From positions 2,170,001 to 2,234,000 of the forward strand of contig OW818689.1 in NCBI GenBank assembly GCA_942493325.1: a DNA stretch of 64,000 nucleotides, given 5' to 3'. Under the pieces are notes generated by a model. The model did not search any database. It worked only from the letters and a program-made list of their open reading frames with translations, and was not told where the DNA came from. The stretch's first letter is position 1; each line of letters opens with the position of its first letter. Shown here piece by piece: positions 43,247 to 52,382 of this stretch. Both the position numbers and the translations under genes were made by a program. This stretch comes from JAAFHB01 sp942493325 (GTDB lineage: Bacteria; Bacteroidota; Bacteroidia; Bacteroidales; Prolixibacteraceae).

Positions 43247-43994
43247 GATGGTATCCTAATAATGTATTGTTACATACCAGAAATTGTTCGATGTATTTCT
43301 TTGCATCGGTACAAGAGGTAACCAAATCAAAACCAAGTGCAAGATTTGCTGTGATGGCAGCCGACAACACACATCCGGAACCATGTTTTGTGGTGATTGC
43401 TTTTGCAGAAGGGACTAACCTTGTGATTTCGTTTTTGGTGTATAAATAATCAACGCCAACCTCTTCTCTGTTGTGTCCTCCCTTTAATAAAACATTACAA
43501 TAGGTTGCCAGCTTTTGTGCGGCATCTTTTGAATTATCTGCAGCCATTAATTGCAATGCTTCATTGTAATTGGGGGTAATTAAAAATGATTGGGACAAGG
43601 TTTCAAACAGCTGTTTTTCATTCGTTTTCTCATTCCGGAAATCAAAGCCACTGGTTGATTTTAATACCGTGTCTATGATGATTTTTATCTCATTATTTTT
43701 TTGATGAATAAACGAAACAATCTTGTTCAGTATGGAGATGTTTTCAACAATCCCAATTTTTACGGTCTTCACATCATAATGGGCCAGCATCGTTTCCAAG
43801 GCCTTTAAAATATCCTCTTCTGCCTCCCATCTGATAGAAATAAAATCATTTTCCGTTTGTAGTGTTTGTGCGGTGTTAATGGCCAGGCCATACACGTTAT
43901 GCTGTTCAAATGTTTTGATATCTGCCAGTATTCCTGCGCCGCCACAGGGATCGAAACCGGCTATGCTCATTACGATCGGCCTGTTTGCTTCCAT
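43239..43994 (-). CDS. thiD: HMP / HMP-phosphate kinase ThiD
   Basis: This 251-residue ribokinase-fold enzyme phosphorylates hydroxymethylpyrimidine twice. It has the N-terminal SIAGFDPCGGAGILADIKTFE signature (substrate and anion loop) and the C-terminal TKHGSGCVLSAAITANLA, where GSGC contains the catalytic-site glycines of the family. It overlaps the ThiE-like gene upstream by 25 bases and thiE downstream by eight. Slight divergence in the middle (VEDLLKGG-type LLKGGHNREEVGVDYLY) is normal. Confidence 0.94.
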   Translation of the reverse strand: MEANRPIVMSIAGFDPCGGAGILADIKTFEQHNVYGLAINTAQTLQTENDFISIRWEAEEDILKALETMLAHYDVKTVKIGIVENISILNKIVSFIHQKNNEIKIIIDTVLKSTSGFDFRNEKTNEKQLFETLSQSFLITPNYNEALQLMAADNSKDAAQKLATYCNVLLKGGHNREEVGVDYLYTKNEITRLVPSAKAITTKHGSGCVLSAAITANLALGFDLVTSCTDAKKYIEQFLVCNNTLLGYHHV

Positions 43995-44581
43995 GCTTTT
44001 TTCAATGCTTTAAATTGTTGAATACTTTCACCAGGCTTTTGCCAGATTGTTCCTAACACGGCTACACCACCGAATTGCATGTCCATTGCTTTTTGAATAT
44101 TTGTTGCATCAATACCACCGATGGCAATTACTTTGGGGTGAGGGAACAGAACGGGAAAAATGAAATCATCCGTTATTGCTGATGTGTACCCCTGCTTGGA
44201 AATACTGTTAAATACCGGTCCGAAAAAAGTATAGTCAAAACAAGGCGACAGATTCTGATACTCCTCTGTTTGATGAATAGAAGTAGAAAGTGTATTCTTT
44301 GCCCCCTTCAGTTGCACCAGTTTTTCCCCGATCATCTCTTTTCTCCTGACTTCTGTAAAATGCAAACGATGTATTCCAAAATCATCCGCCAATTCATGAT
44401 TTTGATGCAAGGCAATCTGATGACGGAAGGGCTGTTTAATCTGTTCTATTAATGCACTCATTTCATCAGCTGCAATACCTGGTTTTCTCAGATGCAATAT
44501 TTGCATTCCTTCATCAAATAAGGCATTGATGATGGAGGCTTCGTCGGCTATCGCCGTTGGATTAGAAATGACGACTAACAT
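43970..44581 (-). CDS. second thiamine-phosphate-synthase-like protein (TenI/ThiE family)
   Basis: This 203-residue member of the ThiE/TenI family has a less canonical active site than the copy at 42602. QILHLRKPG replaces the usual QLR(E/D)K, and the diphosphate-binding DD region reads ALHQNHELADDFGIHRLHFTE. The phosphate loop FFGPVFNSISKQGY and the VIAIGGIDATNI strand are retained. TenI-like proteins aromatise the thiazole tautomer. An aromatase or auxiliary role is therefore more likely than a second synthase, but this is inference. It directly abuts thiC (44581/44582). Confidence 0.85.
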   Translation of the reverse strand: MLVVISNPTAIADEASIINALFDEGMQILHLRKPGIAADEMSALIEQIKQPFRHQIALHQNHELADDFGIHRLHFTEVRRKEMIGEKLVQLKGAKNTLSTSIHQTEEYQNLSPCFDYTFFGPVFNSISKQGYTSAITDDFIFPVLFPHPKVIAIGGIDATNIQKAMDMQFGGVAVLGTIWQKPGESIQQFKALKKAWKQTGRS

Positions 44582-46471
44582 TTACTGATAGATTTCATTT
44601 CCACATTCTATGAACTCTTCGGATTTTTCCTGCATACTCTTTTCTGCAAAATCTCTTATTTCGTGTGTTATCTGCATCGAACAAAATTTTGGACCGCACA
44701 TTGAACAGAAGTGGGCAACTTTAGCGCCATCTGCTGGCAAGGTTGCATCGTGAAATTCATGTGCTGTATCGGGATCAAGCGAAAGATTGAACTGGTCTTC
44801 CCACCTGAATTCAAACCTTGCTTTGCTCAATGCATTATCCCGGTATTGTGCGCCGGGATGGCCTTTCGCAAGGTCGGCAGCATGTGCCGCAATCTTGTAA
44901 GTAATGACTCCAACTTTCACATCTTTTTTATCGGGCAATCCCAGATGTTCTTTGGGTGTTACGTAACAAAGCATTGCAGTTCCATACCAGCCAATCATTG
45001 CACCGCCGATGGCCGATGTAATATGGTCGTAGCCGGGTGCAATGTCCATTGTCAATGGACCTAAAGTATAAAACGGAGCCTCCTTGCAATACTCCAGTTG
45101 CCTTTCCATGTTTTCTTTGATCATGTGCATGGGCACGTGGCCCGGACCTTCATTCATCACCTGCACATCATGTTTCCATGCGATGCGGTTGAGTTCACCC
45201 TGTGTTTTTAATTCGGCAAACTGTGCTTCATCATTGGCATCATAAATACTTCCTGGTCGCAATCCATCTCCCAGAGAAAAAGCGACATCATATTGCTTCA
45301 TGATTTCACATATTTCTTCAAAATGGGTATAGAGAAAATTCTCTTTGTGATGTGCCAGGCACCATTTGGCCATGATGGAACCGCCACGCGAAACGATGCC
45401 TGTCATGCGTTTTGCGGTCATTGGAATATATCGCAACAACAAACCCGCATGAATCGTAAAATAATCAACACCTTGTTCTGCCTGTTCAATCAATGTGTCC
45501 CGAAAAATTTCCCAGGTAAGCTCTTCAGGCCTGCCATTTACTTTTTCCAATGCCTGGTAAATGGGAACCGTCCCAACCGGGACGGGAGAATTGCGAATAA
45601 TCCATTCACGGGTTTCATGAATATTTGCCCCGGTAGATAAATCCATGATATTATCGGCGCCCCAACGGCAGGCCCATACTGCTTTTTCAACTTCCTCTTC
45701 AATGCTGCTGCTCACTGCACTGTTACCAATATTTGCATTTATTTTCACCAGGAAATTTCTGCCAATAATCATGGGTTCTGATTCAGGGTGATTGATGTTG
45801 GCCGGAATGATTGCACGACCTGCCGCCACTTCCTCTCTTACGAATTCGGGCGTTATGCTGCCTTTGGGCGTATTAGCGCCGAAGCTGTTACCTGCATGTT
45901 GCTGCGTTAATAAATCATTCTTCCCGCTCAGCTTGAGTTTCAACTCATCAATGTGCTGATTCTCCCTGATAGCAATGTATTCCATTTCAGGCGTAACCAT
46001 CCCTTTTTTTGCGTAATGCAGCTGCGTTACATTGCTGCCATTTTTTGCGCGTAGCGGTTTTTGTATATGTTCAAACCTAAGCTGATCCAATGAGACATCT
46101 TCTTTGCGTTGCCTGCCATAGAAAGATGAAACTTTATCCAACTTGTCTACATCATCTCTATCGATTATCCATTGCTCACGCAAACGGGGCAAACCTTTTT
46201 TAATATCAATCGTTGCCTGTTCATCCGTGTAAGGGCCGCTTGTATCATAGACAATCACCGATGAATTCTCTTCTGATTTACCATCCGACAATTGGGTTGG
46301 CGAAAGCGTTATTTCACGCATAGCCACTTTAATGGGATGCAACACACCATCTATATATATTTTTTTCGAAGCCGGGAATGGTTTACACGAAATGGTTTCC
46401 TGCCCGGAAGCTTTACCAGTATTTTTCATACAACTGTTTTTTAGGTGAAATGATTTTGATGATTGCGACAT
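44582..46471 (-). CDS. thiC: phosphomethylpyrimidine synthase ThiC
   Basis: This 629-residue radical SAM enzyme converts aminoimidazole ribotide to HMP phosphate. The non-standard cluster motif is at the C-terminus (CSMCGPKFC, C-x2-C-x4-C). Other family segments are NANIGNSAVSSSIEEEVEKA, WGADNIMDLSTGANIHETRE, RGGSIMAKWCLAHHKENFLY, SLGDGLRPGSIYDANDEAQ and NEGPGHVPMHMI. An internal ATG at 46429 (MKNTGKASGQETIS) gives a more usual N-terminus; the 14 residues before it look unlike the family. It is the second gene of the operon and the main target of the TPP riboswitch. Confidence 0.96.
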   Translation of the reverse strand: MSQSSKSFHLKNSCMKNTGKASGQETISCKPFPASKKIYIDGVLHPIKVAMREITLSPTQLSDGKSEENSSVIVYDTSGPYTDEQATIDIKKGLPRLREQWIIDRDDVDKLDKVSSFYGRQRKEDVSLDQLRFEHIQKPLRAKNGSNVTQLHYAKKGMVTPEMEYIAIRENQHIDELKLKLSGKNDLLTQQHAGNSFGANTPKGSITPEFVREEVAAGRAIIPANINHPESEPMIIGRNFLVKINANIGNSAVSSSIEEEVEKAVWACRWGADNIMDLSTGANIHETREWIIRNSPVPVGTVPIYQALEKVNGRPEELTWEIFRDTLIEQAEQGVDYFTIHAGLLLRYIPMTAKRMTGIVSRGGSIMAKWCLAHHKENFLYTHFEEICEIMKQYDVAFSLGDGLRPGSIYDANDEAQFAELKTQGELNRIAWKHDVQVMNEGPGHVPMHMIKENMERQLEYCKEAPFYTLGPLTMDIAPGYDHITSAIGGAMIGWYGTAMLCYVTPKEHLGLPDKKDVKVGVITYKIAAHAADLAKGHPGAQYRDNALSKARFEFRWEDQFNLSLDPDTAHEFHDATLPADGAKVAHFCSMCGPKFCSMQITHEIRDFAEKSMQEKSEEFIECGNEIYQ

Positions 46472-46542
46472 TGATTGAATCCATATGCATCATATCCCTA
46501 AAGCGACAGGGATAATTCTTAAGCCTGATGCAGCAAATGTCA

Positions 46543-46746
46543 TTAACCGCCCTGCGTAGCTTTTATGACTAACACATTATCGTTGTGCTGTAGTTCATAA
46601 TTATCCCATTGCGCTTTGGGAACAACGGTTTCGTTGACAGCAACGGCAATGCCTTTTTGCTTGTCGCCAATCCAATTGTTTAAAGCAATTTGAATAGAAG
46701 ATTTCGCTTCAATTTGACGGGTTTGATTGTTGAAAGTGATTTCCAT
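46543..46746 (-). CDS. thiS: sulfur carrier ThiS
   Basis: This 67-residue ubiquitin-like sulfur carrier has the C-terminal Gly-Gly tail (VIKATQGG), which ThiF adenylates and a sulfurtransferase thiolates. The central GIAVAVNETVVPKAQW strand-helix is typical. It is the first gene of the operon, about 55 bases downstream of the TPP riboswitch end. Confidence 0.95.
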   Translation of the reverse strand: MEITFNNQTRQIEAKSSIQIALNNWIGDKQKGIAVAVNETVVPKAQWDNYELQHNDNVLVIKATQGG

Positions 46747-46800
46747 TCCTTTAAAGTATTTAATAATAACTTCAGGAATGGCAGAAAAGGGATATCAGTT

Positions 46801-46877
46801 TCTACTTTTCCCTTCGGCAGCATTATCTGCATCAGGTTCGCAGGGTATTATCTCAGCCTGTAAAGGCACCCCTAAAG
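46801..46877 (-). promoter_or_regulatory. TPP riboswitch (THI element)
   Basis: On the minus strand the conserved core can be read in order: ctttaggggtgcc, ctgagataataccc, gaacctgat, cagataatgctg and cgaagggaa. These are the hallmark strands of the thi-box three-way junction that binds thiamine pyrophosphate. It lies between the promoter and thiS and will shut the operon off when thiamine pyrophosphate is plentiful. No separate terminator hairpin is obvious, so control may act on translation of thiS. Confidence 0.96.
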
Positions 46878-46884
46878 TCTGTGA

Positions 46885-46892
46885 CAAATATA
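46885..46892 (-). promoter_or_regulatory. candidate -7 promoter box of the thi operon
   Basis: The minus strand reads TATATTTG, a perfect TAnnTTTG match, placed just upstream of the riboswitch so that transcription would start at its 5' edge. Confidence 0.65.
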
Positions 46893-46912
46893 TGTAAAAA
46901 TTCCAGATAGAA

Positions 46913-46920
46913 TATCTTTG
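46913..46920 (+). promoter_or_regulatory. candidate -7 promoter box of the type IIG gene
   Basis: TATCTTTG fits TAnnTTTG, about 55 bases before the ATG at 46975. It is divergent from the thi promoter, with only about 20 bases between the two boxes, so the two promoters share one short region. Confidence 0.5.
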
Positions 46921-46974
46921 CAATCTGTTATTTGGAAGTGTTTTTCTACTTAATAATGCTACAATGCAAAGTTT

Positions 46975-49900
46975 ATGCTTAAATTTAGCGGATTAAATAA
47001 TGATTTCAACTTAATGACTATCCTAAATATTCTAAAACCCCGTAAGACCTTAAACAAGGCTTTCCTAAAAATAAAAGCCCACAGGAATGAGATTGAATTA
47101 TTCAAAGGCAATCTAATCAATTTATTGGATCGGATTAATGAATCCGAATCAGAGGAGTTTCATAAAAACCTCGTTGCCGATTTCCTTAAGAGTACTTATT
47201 ATGGAGTAAACCACTACATTAATACTAAAGGTCGAAACGATCTTGTGATACATAATACCAATAACGCCTCCGGAACTGTGGGTGTTATTATTGAAGCCAA
47301 AAAGCCAAACAATAAGACAGAGATGCTTTCTCTCCCCCGTTTTGGGGGAGCTGCAGGGAATATCAACACCAAAGCTTTCCAGGAACTTGTTTTGTATTAT
47401 TTACGTGAGCGCATTACCCTTAAAAATCTTGAGATAAAATACCTTGTTGCCACCAATATTTACGAATGGTTTATCTTCGATGCCAACCTGTTCGAAAAAG
47501 AGTTTGCCGAAAACAAAGGTCTTGTAAAGCAATTCACCGATTTTGAGGAAGGCCGTTTATCAGGCAAAACGACCGATTTCTTTTACAAACAGATTGCTGG
47601 ACCCGCAATCGCGGCAATTTCACACGAGGTAACCTTTACCTGGTTCGATATCCGTGATTACGATAAACCTTTGCGCAACGCCGATAAAAAGGATGATAAT
47701 ATCCTGATTGCGCTATATAAACTCCTTTCTCCCGAGCATCTTTTGAAGCTCCCGTTTGCCAACGACAGCAACAGTCTCGATAAATTGTTTTACACCGAGC
47801 TTTTGCATATTATCGGGTTAACCGAAACCAAAGAAGGAGGCAAAAAACTCATTCAACGCAAAAAAAAGGGTGAACGAAATGCAGGTTCACTTATCGAAAG
47901 CGCCATTTCTCAACTCGTGAACCTCGATAAAATTTCGCGTCTCGAAAAGCCATCTCAATTTGGAGATACCAACCAGGAGCGTCTCTTTAATATTGCCCTT
48001 GAATTATCGATTACCTGGATTAACCGGATTCTTTTCCTTAAATTGCTCGAAGCCCAGTTGATAAAATACCATAAAGGCAATAAAGCATATGCCTTTCTCA
48101 ACCTCGGCAGCGTTCAGAATTTCGACGATTTAAACAGCCTGTTCTTTAGTGTGCTGGCACGCAGGCCGGAAGAGCGAAACGATGAGGTAAAGAAACTTTT
48201 TGCCAATGTTCCCTATCTGAACAGTTCGTTGTTCGAACCTACCGAGATTGAACATGCGTGCCTGTTTATCAGCCAGTTGAAAGATGGCAGACTTCCCCTT
48301 CTTTCATCGACTGTAATAAAGAATAACAATGGTCAGAAGCGTACAGGCGAATTGGTGATCATTGAATATATTTTTGAATTCCTGAATGCTTACGATTTCG
48401 CAAGCGAGGGAAGCGAAGAAATACAGGAAGATAATAAACAATTGATTAACGCCTCGGTGCTTGGTCTTATCTTCGAAAAGATCAACGGTTACAAGGACGG
48501 TTCGTTCTTTACTCCCGGATTTATTACGATGTACATGTGCCGCGAAACCATTCGCCGTGCAGTGGTTCAGAAATTCAACGAAACCAAAAACTGGAATTGT
48601 ACCGATCTAGCACAACTGTACGATAAGATCGACGATCGGAAAGAAGCAAATACCATTGTCAACAGCCTAAAGATTTGTGACCCTGCGGTTGGTTCGGGTC
48701 ATTTCCTGGTATCGGCGCTCAACGAAATGATTGCCATCAAAAGCGATTTAAAAATACTAACAGACCGCGATGGTAAACGGCTTAAAGAATACAGCGTGGA
48801 AGTCGAGAATGACGAGTTGATTGTTACCGACGACGAGGGCGAATTATTCGATTACAACCTGCGCAGCAAAGAGAGCCAACGGATACAGGAAACCCTCTTT
48901 CACGAGAAGCAAACCATTATCGAAAACTGCCTGTTCGGTGTCGATATTAATCCCAATTCGGTTAAAATATGTCGCCTGCGTCTTTGGATTGAATTATTGA
49001 AAAATGCCTATTACAAAGTCTCCCCTGTCGGGGGAGATTTAGAGGGGTTCGAGTTGGAAACCCTTCCCAATATCGACATCAACATCAAATGCGGGAACTC
49101 GTTGATTAGCCGTTATGCCCTCGATGCCGATATTAAAAAAGCGCTTAAACGGAGCAAATGGACCATCGATAGTTACCGTTTGGCTGTTATGACCTATCGC
49201 AATGCACAAAGTAAGGAGGAGAAGCGTTCCATGGAACGCATGATCTCCCAAATTAAGAACGACTTCGAAAGCGAAATTGCATTCAACGACAAGAGGCTGT
49301 TAAAGCTCAATACGGCCAAAGGCGAATTACTTGCGCTAACCATGCAAACATCGATGTTCGAACGGACCAAAGCCGAAAAAGCAGTATGGAATAAACAGGT
49401 AAAAGTACAAACCGATACAATTTCCCAGCTTGAAACCGAGATCGAAGAAATCCGGAGTAATAAAATCTACGAGAATGCTTTCGAATGGCGCTTCGAGTTT
49501 CCCGAAGTCCTAAATGATGATGGGGATTTTATTGGATTTGATGTGGTGATTGGAAATCCGCCGTATATCAGGCAGGAAGAACTGAGTAATATTAAACCTT
49601 ATCTTCAGTCTAATTATGAAACTTTTGCAGGTACAGCAGATTTGTATGTGTATTTTGTTGAAAAAGGATTGCAAATAGCCAAAATTAATGGCCACTTCAT
49701 TTACATTTTACCTAACAAATGGATGCGTGCCGGATATGGTATTAAATTGAGAAATTGGGTAAAACAATTTTCAATTAATTCGATTGTTGATTTTGGCGAT
49801 TTACCTGTTTTTGATGAAGCTACTACTTATCCTTGTTTATGGGCAATTAAAAAAACATCTTCTGATTCAAATAAATTTAACGCCGCAATTATGGATACGC

Positions 49901-50880
49901 TATCTTATCCAAACGGATTAGATAATTATGCTGAAGAGAGAAAATTTACTGTAAATCAGCTACAATTACAGGAAAGTGGTTGGTCATTAATTAATGACAA
50001 TTCACAAAAGATATTGCAAAAGATAAAAAATTCAGGTATTTCACTTGATAAATATGTTGAAGGGAAAATATTCAGAGGTATATTAACTGGTTTAAATGAA
50101 GCCTTTGTTATTGATGAATTAACTAAAAACAATCTTATTAATGAAGATCCGAAAAGTGTTGACCTAATAAAACCTTTTTTAGCGGGAAAAGATATTAAAC
50201 GATATCAGCAACCCAAGTGCGATAAATGGTTAATTCTTATTCCTAAAGGATTTACCATTAAAAAAAACTTACCAATTGATAGTCCCGATCATATTGAAGA
50301 GCCAATGACTCGTTATGGATCAATGCCCGATGAAATCGCTTGGGCTTGGTTTAGTAAAAATTATACAGCAATTGCAAAATATTTGATCCCTTTTAAAAGT
50401 AAAGCTGAAAAACGTGCAGATCAAGGTGATTTCTGGTGGGAATTACGTGCCTGCGATTATTATAATGAATTTGAAAAAACAAAAATTATTTGGCCAGGTA
50501 TAAGTGATATTATTAATTGTTTCGCATTTGATTCACAATGCTATTATGGCAATGACAATAATCATTTAATCATTACAAATGAGACTTCTTTATTGGCCCT
50601 CTTGAATTCATCTCTTTGCAAATTTTATCTGCAAAATACCTGTGATTTTGTAAGGGGTGGGTTTGTTCGGTTAAAAATTAGTTATGTAAGTAGCTTAACT
50701 GTTCATACCAACATTAATTTAATTAAAGATGATTTAAGTATTTTGGCAGATAGAATTTTAAATTTTAAATCCCAAGATCCCAATACCGATACCACCGCTC
50801 TTGAATCCGAAATCGACCAGCTTGTTTACCAGCTTTATGGCTTAACGGAAGATGAAATAAAGATTGTGGAAAACAGGTAA
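46975..50880 (+). CDS. type IIG (Eco57I-like) restriction-modification enzyme
   Basis: This 1301-residue single-chain enzyme combines cleavage and adenine methylation. The N-terminal nuclease site is PD-(D/E)xK-like: Asp89 in GRNDLVIH and Glu107-x-Lys109 in IIEAKKPN. The methylase has motif I DPAVGSG (569-575) and motif IV NPPY (861-864), giving N6-adenine transfer. A TaqI-like target-recognition/specificity domain occupies roughly the last 350 residues. Two in-frame palindromic repeats are embedded (residues about 119-128 and 682-692). Start 46975 or ATG 47014 are both possible. It has no separate partner genes and is flanked by thi and que operons, so it probably arrived as a solitary defence gene. 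Confidence 0.88.
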   Translation: MLKFSGLNNDFNLMTILNILKPRKTLNKAFLKIKAHRNEIELFKGNLINLLDRINESESEEFHKNLVADFLKSTYYGVNHYINTKGRNDLVIHNTNNASGTVGVIIEAKKPNNKTEMLSLPRFGGAAGNINTKAFQELVLYYLRERITLKNLEIKYLVATNIYEWFIFDANLFEKEFAENKGLVKQFTDFEEGRLSGKTTDFFYKQIAGPAIAAISHEVTFTWFDIRDYDKPLRNADKKDDNILIALYKLLSPEHLLKLPFANDSNSLDKLFYTELLHIIGLTETKEGGKKLIQRKKKGERNAGSLIESAISQLVNLDKISRLEKPSQFGDTNQERLFNIALELSITWINRILFLKLLEAQLIKYHKGNKAYAFLNLGSVQNFDDLNSLFFSVLARRPEERNDEVKKLFANVPYLNSSLFEPTEIEHACLFISQLKDGRLPLLSSTVIKNNNGQKRTGELVIIEYIFEFLNAYDFASEGSEEIQEDNKQLINASVLGLIFEKINGYKDGSFFTPGFITMYMCRETIRRAVVQKFNETKNWNCTDLAQLYDKIDDRKEANTIVNSLKICDPAVGSGHFLVSALNEMIAIKSDLKILTDRDGKRLKEYSVEVENDELIVTDDEGELFDYNLRSKESQRIQETLFHEKQTIIENCLFGVDINPNSVKICRLRLWIELLKNAYYKVSPVGGDLEGFELETLPNIDINIKCGNSLISRYALDADIKKALKRSKWTIDSYRLAVMTYRNAQSKEEKRSMERMISQIKNDFESEIAFNDKRLLKLNTAKGELLALTMQTSMFERTKAEKAVWNKQVKVQTDTISQLETEIEEIRSNKIYENAFEWRFEFPEVLNDDGDFIGFDVVIGNPPYIRQEELSNIKPYLQSNYETFAGTADLYVYFVEKGLQIAKINGHFIYILPNKWMRAGYGIKLRNWVKQFSINSIVDFGDLPVFDEATTYPCLWAIKKTSSDSNKFNAAIMDTLSYPNGLDNYAEERKFTVNQLQLQESGWSLINDNSQKILQKIKNSGISLDKYVEGKIFRGILTGLNEAFVIDELTKNNLINEDPKSVDLIKPFLAGKDIKRYQQPKCDKWLILIPKGFTIKKNLPIDSPDHIEEPMTRYGSMPDEIAWAWFSKNYTAIAKYLIPFKSKAEKRADQGDFWWELRACDYYNEFEKTKIIWPGISDIINCFAFDSQCYYGNDNNHLIITNETSLLALLNSSLCKFYLQNTCDFVRGGFVRLKISYVSSLTVHTNINLIKDDLSILADRILNFKSQDPNTDTTALESEIDQLVYQLYGLTEDEIKIVENR
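47332..47350 (+). repeat. in-frame palindrome in the nuclease part
   Basis: ctccccc and gggggag pair around a 5-base loop and encode part of SLPRFGGAAG. The insertion falls between the EAKKP nuclease strand and the AFQELVLYYLRER helix, where related enzymes have a shorter link. Confidence 0.7.
49020..49036 (+). repeat. in-frame palindrome in the methylase part
   Basis: ctcccc and ggggag pair around a 5-base loop and are followed by atttagagggg, encoding SPVGGDLEGFE just before ETLPNIDINIKCGNSL. The same gggggagatttagagggg-type repeat is widespread in Bacteroidota spacers and occurs in related form at 16203-16283. Confidence 0.75.
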
Positions 50881-51002
50881 ATAATTGGTAACTTTCGTTG
50901 GATAAATTAGACAATCCTGACGTGTTTAACTGTCCGCAAAATCAGAACAGTCCAACGAAAAGGGCAGATTGATAATGATGGATAAACAATATAACTTCCT
51001 TC

Positions 51003-51101
51003 TTACTTGCCAAACAGTTAAAAACATTGGAAAAAGAATTTTTACAAGAAGGCGGACTAAGAGAAAGGATGTCGCAAGCCAGGATTGAGGTAAGGCGGTA
51101 A
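51003..51101 (+). pseudogene. remnant of a four-helix-bundle suffix-domain protein gene
   Basis: In one frame the stretch reads FLLAKQLKTLEKEFLQEG, then GLRERMSQARIEVRR and a stop. This matches the C-terminal end of the small four-helix-bundle proteins (S23/avd-like group) that are widespread in Bacteroidota. Upstream the frame is broken by stops within a few codons and no start remains. The 92-residue minus-strand frame over it is a shadow. Confidence 0.55.
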
Positions 51102-51172
51102 CAAAAATAACTACCCGCTGAGAATGCAAAAGGATGTTTTTTATCTTTTGTTCGATTATTTGTAAGCTTATC

Positions 51173-51910
51173 CTATACCCCACGCTGTAGTGGTGGCCAG
51201 ACAAACTTGTGCAATTGAAGACTCAACCTGGGCCATAAACCGTTCTCTTCGAAATAGGCTACGTTTTCAATCAGATATTTTACAATTTCAACCGGCTGAA
51301 TAGCTTCAAATACAGGAGAAAAATTCAATGCAATATCTTTATATGAAAGATGTTGCTTATATTTTTCAATAATTTTCATGGAATACTTCAGATCTGTTTG
51401 GTCCTGTACCACAAACTTAAGTTCATCGCCGGCAGCTAACTGATGAATATTCTCATACAGGTTTCTATCCGACATACCCGAGCCGGGGCATTTGATATCC
51501 ATACAATATGAAATATCAATCCTGTCAGCATCAAAAGCCACTAATTCTTCATTTGTATAAAGCGGGCTGGCGCCGCTTGTTTCTATAAGAACCGATAATC
51601 CGTTTGCAGCCAGGAACGCCGGAAGGTACCTTTTGGACTTATTTGCTTCAAGAGGTTCTCCGCCTGTACAAATCACCTCGTTGCTCCCCAGTTTTTTTAC
51701 AACATCAAGAATTTCGGAGGGCAACATACTTTTTACATCCGGGCCGGATTCAACAAAACTATATTTTGTGTCGCACCAGGTGCATCTAAGGTTGCATCCC
51801 CCAACCCGAACAAACGTTACGATATTACCCGCCGAAATGCCTTCTCCTGAAATACTTTGAAAAATCTCAATTACAGGTATTTTACTATTCTCAAATTCCT
51901 TTCTTGTCAT
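51173..51910 (-). CDS. queE: 7-carboxy-7-deazaguanine synthase QueE
   Basis: This 245-residue radical SAM enzyme makes CDG from carboxytetrahydropterin in queuosine precursor synthesis. The cluster motif is CNLRCTWCDT (C-x3-C-x2-C), with the substrate region GEGISAGNIVTFVRVGG before it and ICTGGEPL after it. The C-terminus (RLSLQLHKFVWPPLQRG) matches family ends. It lies four bases after queD on the same strand and forms a two-gene operon with it. The cytoplasmic location is inferred from the absence of a signal peptide. Confidence 0.94.
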   Translation of the reverse strand: MTRKEFENSKIPVIEIFQSISGEGISAGNIVTFVRVGGCNLRCTWCDTKYSFVESGPDVKSMLPSEILDVVKKLGSNEVICTGGEPLEANKSKRYLPAFLAANGLSVLIETSGASPLYTNEELVAFDADRIDISYCMDIKCPGSGMSDRNLYENIHQLAAGDELKFVVQDQTDLKYSMKIIEKYKQHLSYKDIALNFSPVFEAIQPVEIVKYLIENVAYFEENGLWPRLSLQLHKFVWPPLQRGV

Positions 51911-51914
51911 TTTA

Positions 51915-52382
51915 TCAGTTGGCGATTACACGGGCATAACTGGTTGCCGATTCCCAAAGAATCAGTTCTTTTACACGCACAGGATCTGAACTTAGATGCT
52001 CATTAATTCTATTTAAAAAGTCGGCTGCCAGATTTTCGGCTGTAGGTCTGTAATTAATATCTACAAGCTTACGATGATGCTTCTTTAGTAAGGCAGCAAT
52101 ACTGTGTTCCAGCTCATCGGCAGAATCAGTCCAATAGATAAAAGCATGATCCAAAGGTTCAACAATCAAATCATTAATCACCTTTTTGATATCGTCAAAC
52201 TCCATTACCATGCCATGATCAGTTGTTCCCGGAGCATTAATAACGCCGTTGTCCCCGCGTTCAAGCTCAACCTGCATTACATAAGTGTGGCCATGTATAT
52301 TTACACATTTACCCTTATGATCGGCAAGCATATGAGCCATACTCCATGAATATTCCTTCGATATTGATATTTTGTTCTTCAT
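51915..52382 (-). CDS. queD: 6-carboxytetrahydropterin synthase QueD
   Basis: This 155-residue PTPS-fold enzyme has zinc-binding histidines in HGHTYVMQVELE and at the N-terminal SMAHMLADHKGKC (His and catalytic Cys), and the DHGMVMEFDDIK and DHAFIYW segments. It converts dihydroneopterin triphosphate to carboxytetrahydropterin, the QueE substrate. A minus-strand box, TATCTTTC (52411-52404), about 22 bases upstream is a weak promoter candidate. The C-terminus (LWESATSYARV) is typical for the family. Confidence 0.93.
   Translation of the reverse strand: MKNKISISKEYSWSMAHMLADHKGKCVNIHGHTYVMQVELERGDNGVINAPGTTDHGMVMEFDDIKKVINDLIVEPLDHAFIYWTDSADELEHSIAALLKKHHRKLVDINYRPTAENLAADFLNRINEHLSSDPVRVKELILWESATSYARVIAN

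Noticed and set aside
50926..51204. 92-residue minus-strand open frame between the restriction enzyme and queE
   Set aside because: It is opposite to the four-helix-bundle remnant, which has a recognisable signature on the plus strand, and overlaps the queE end.
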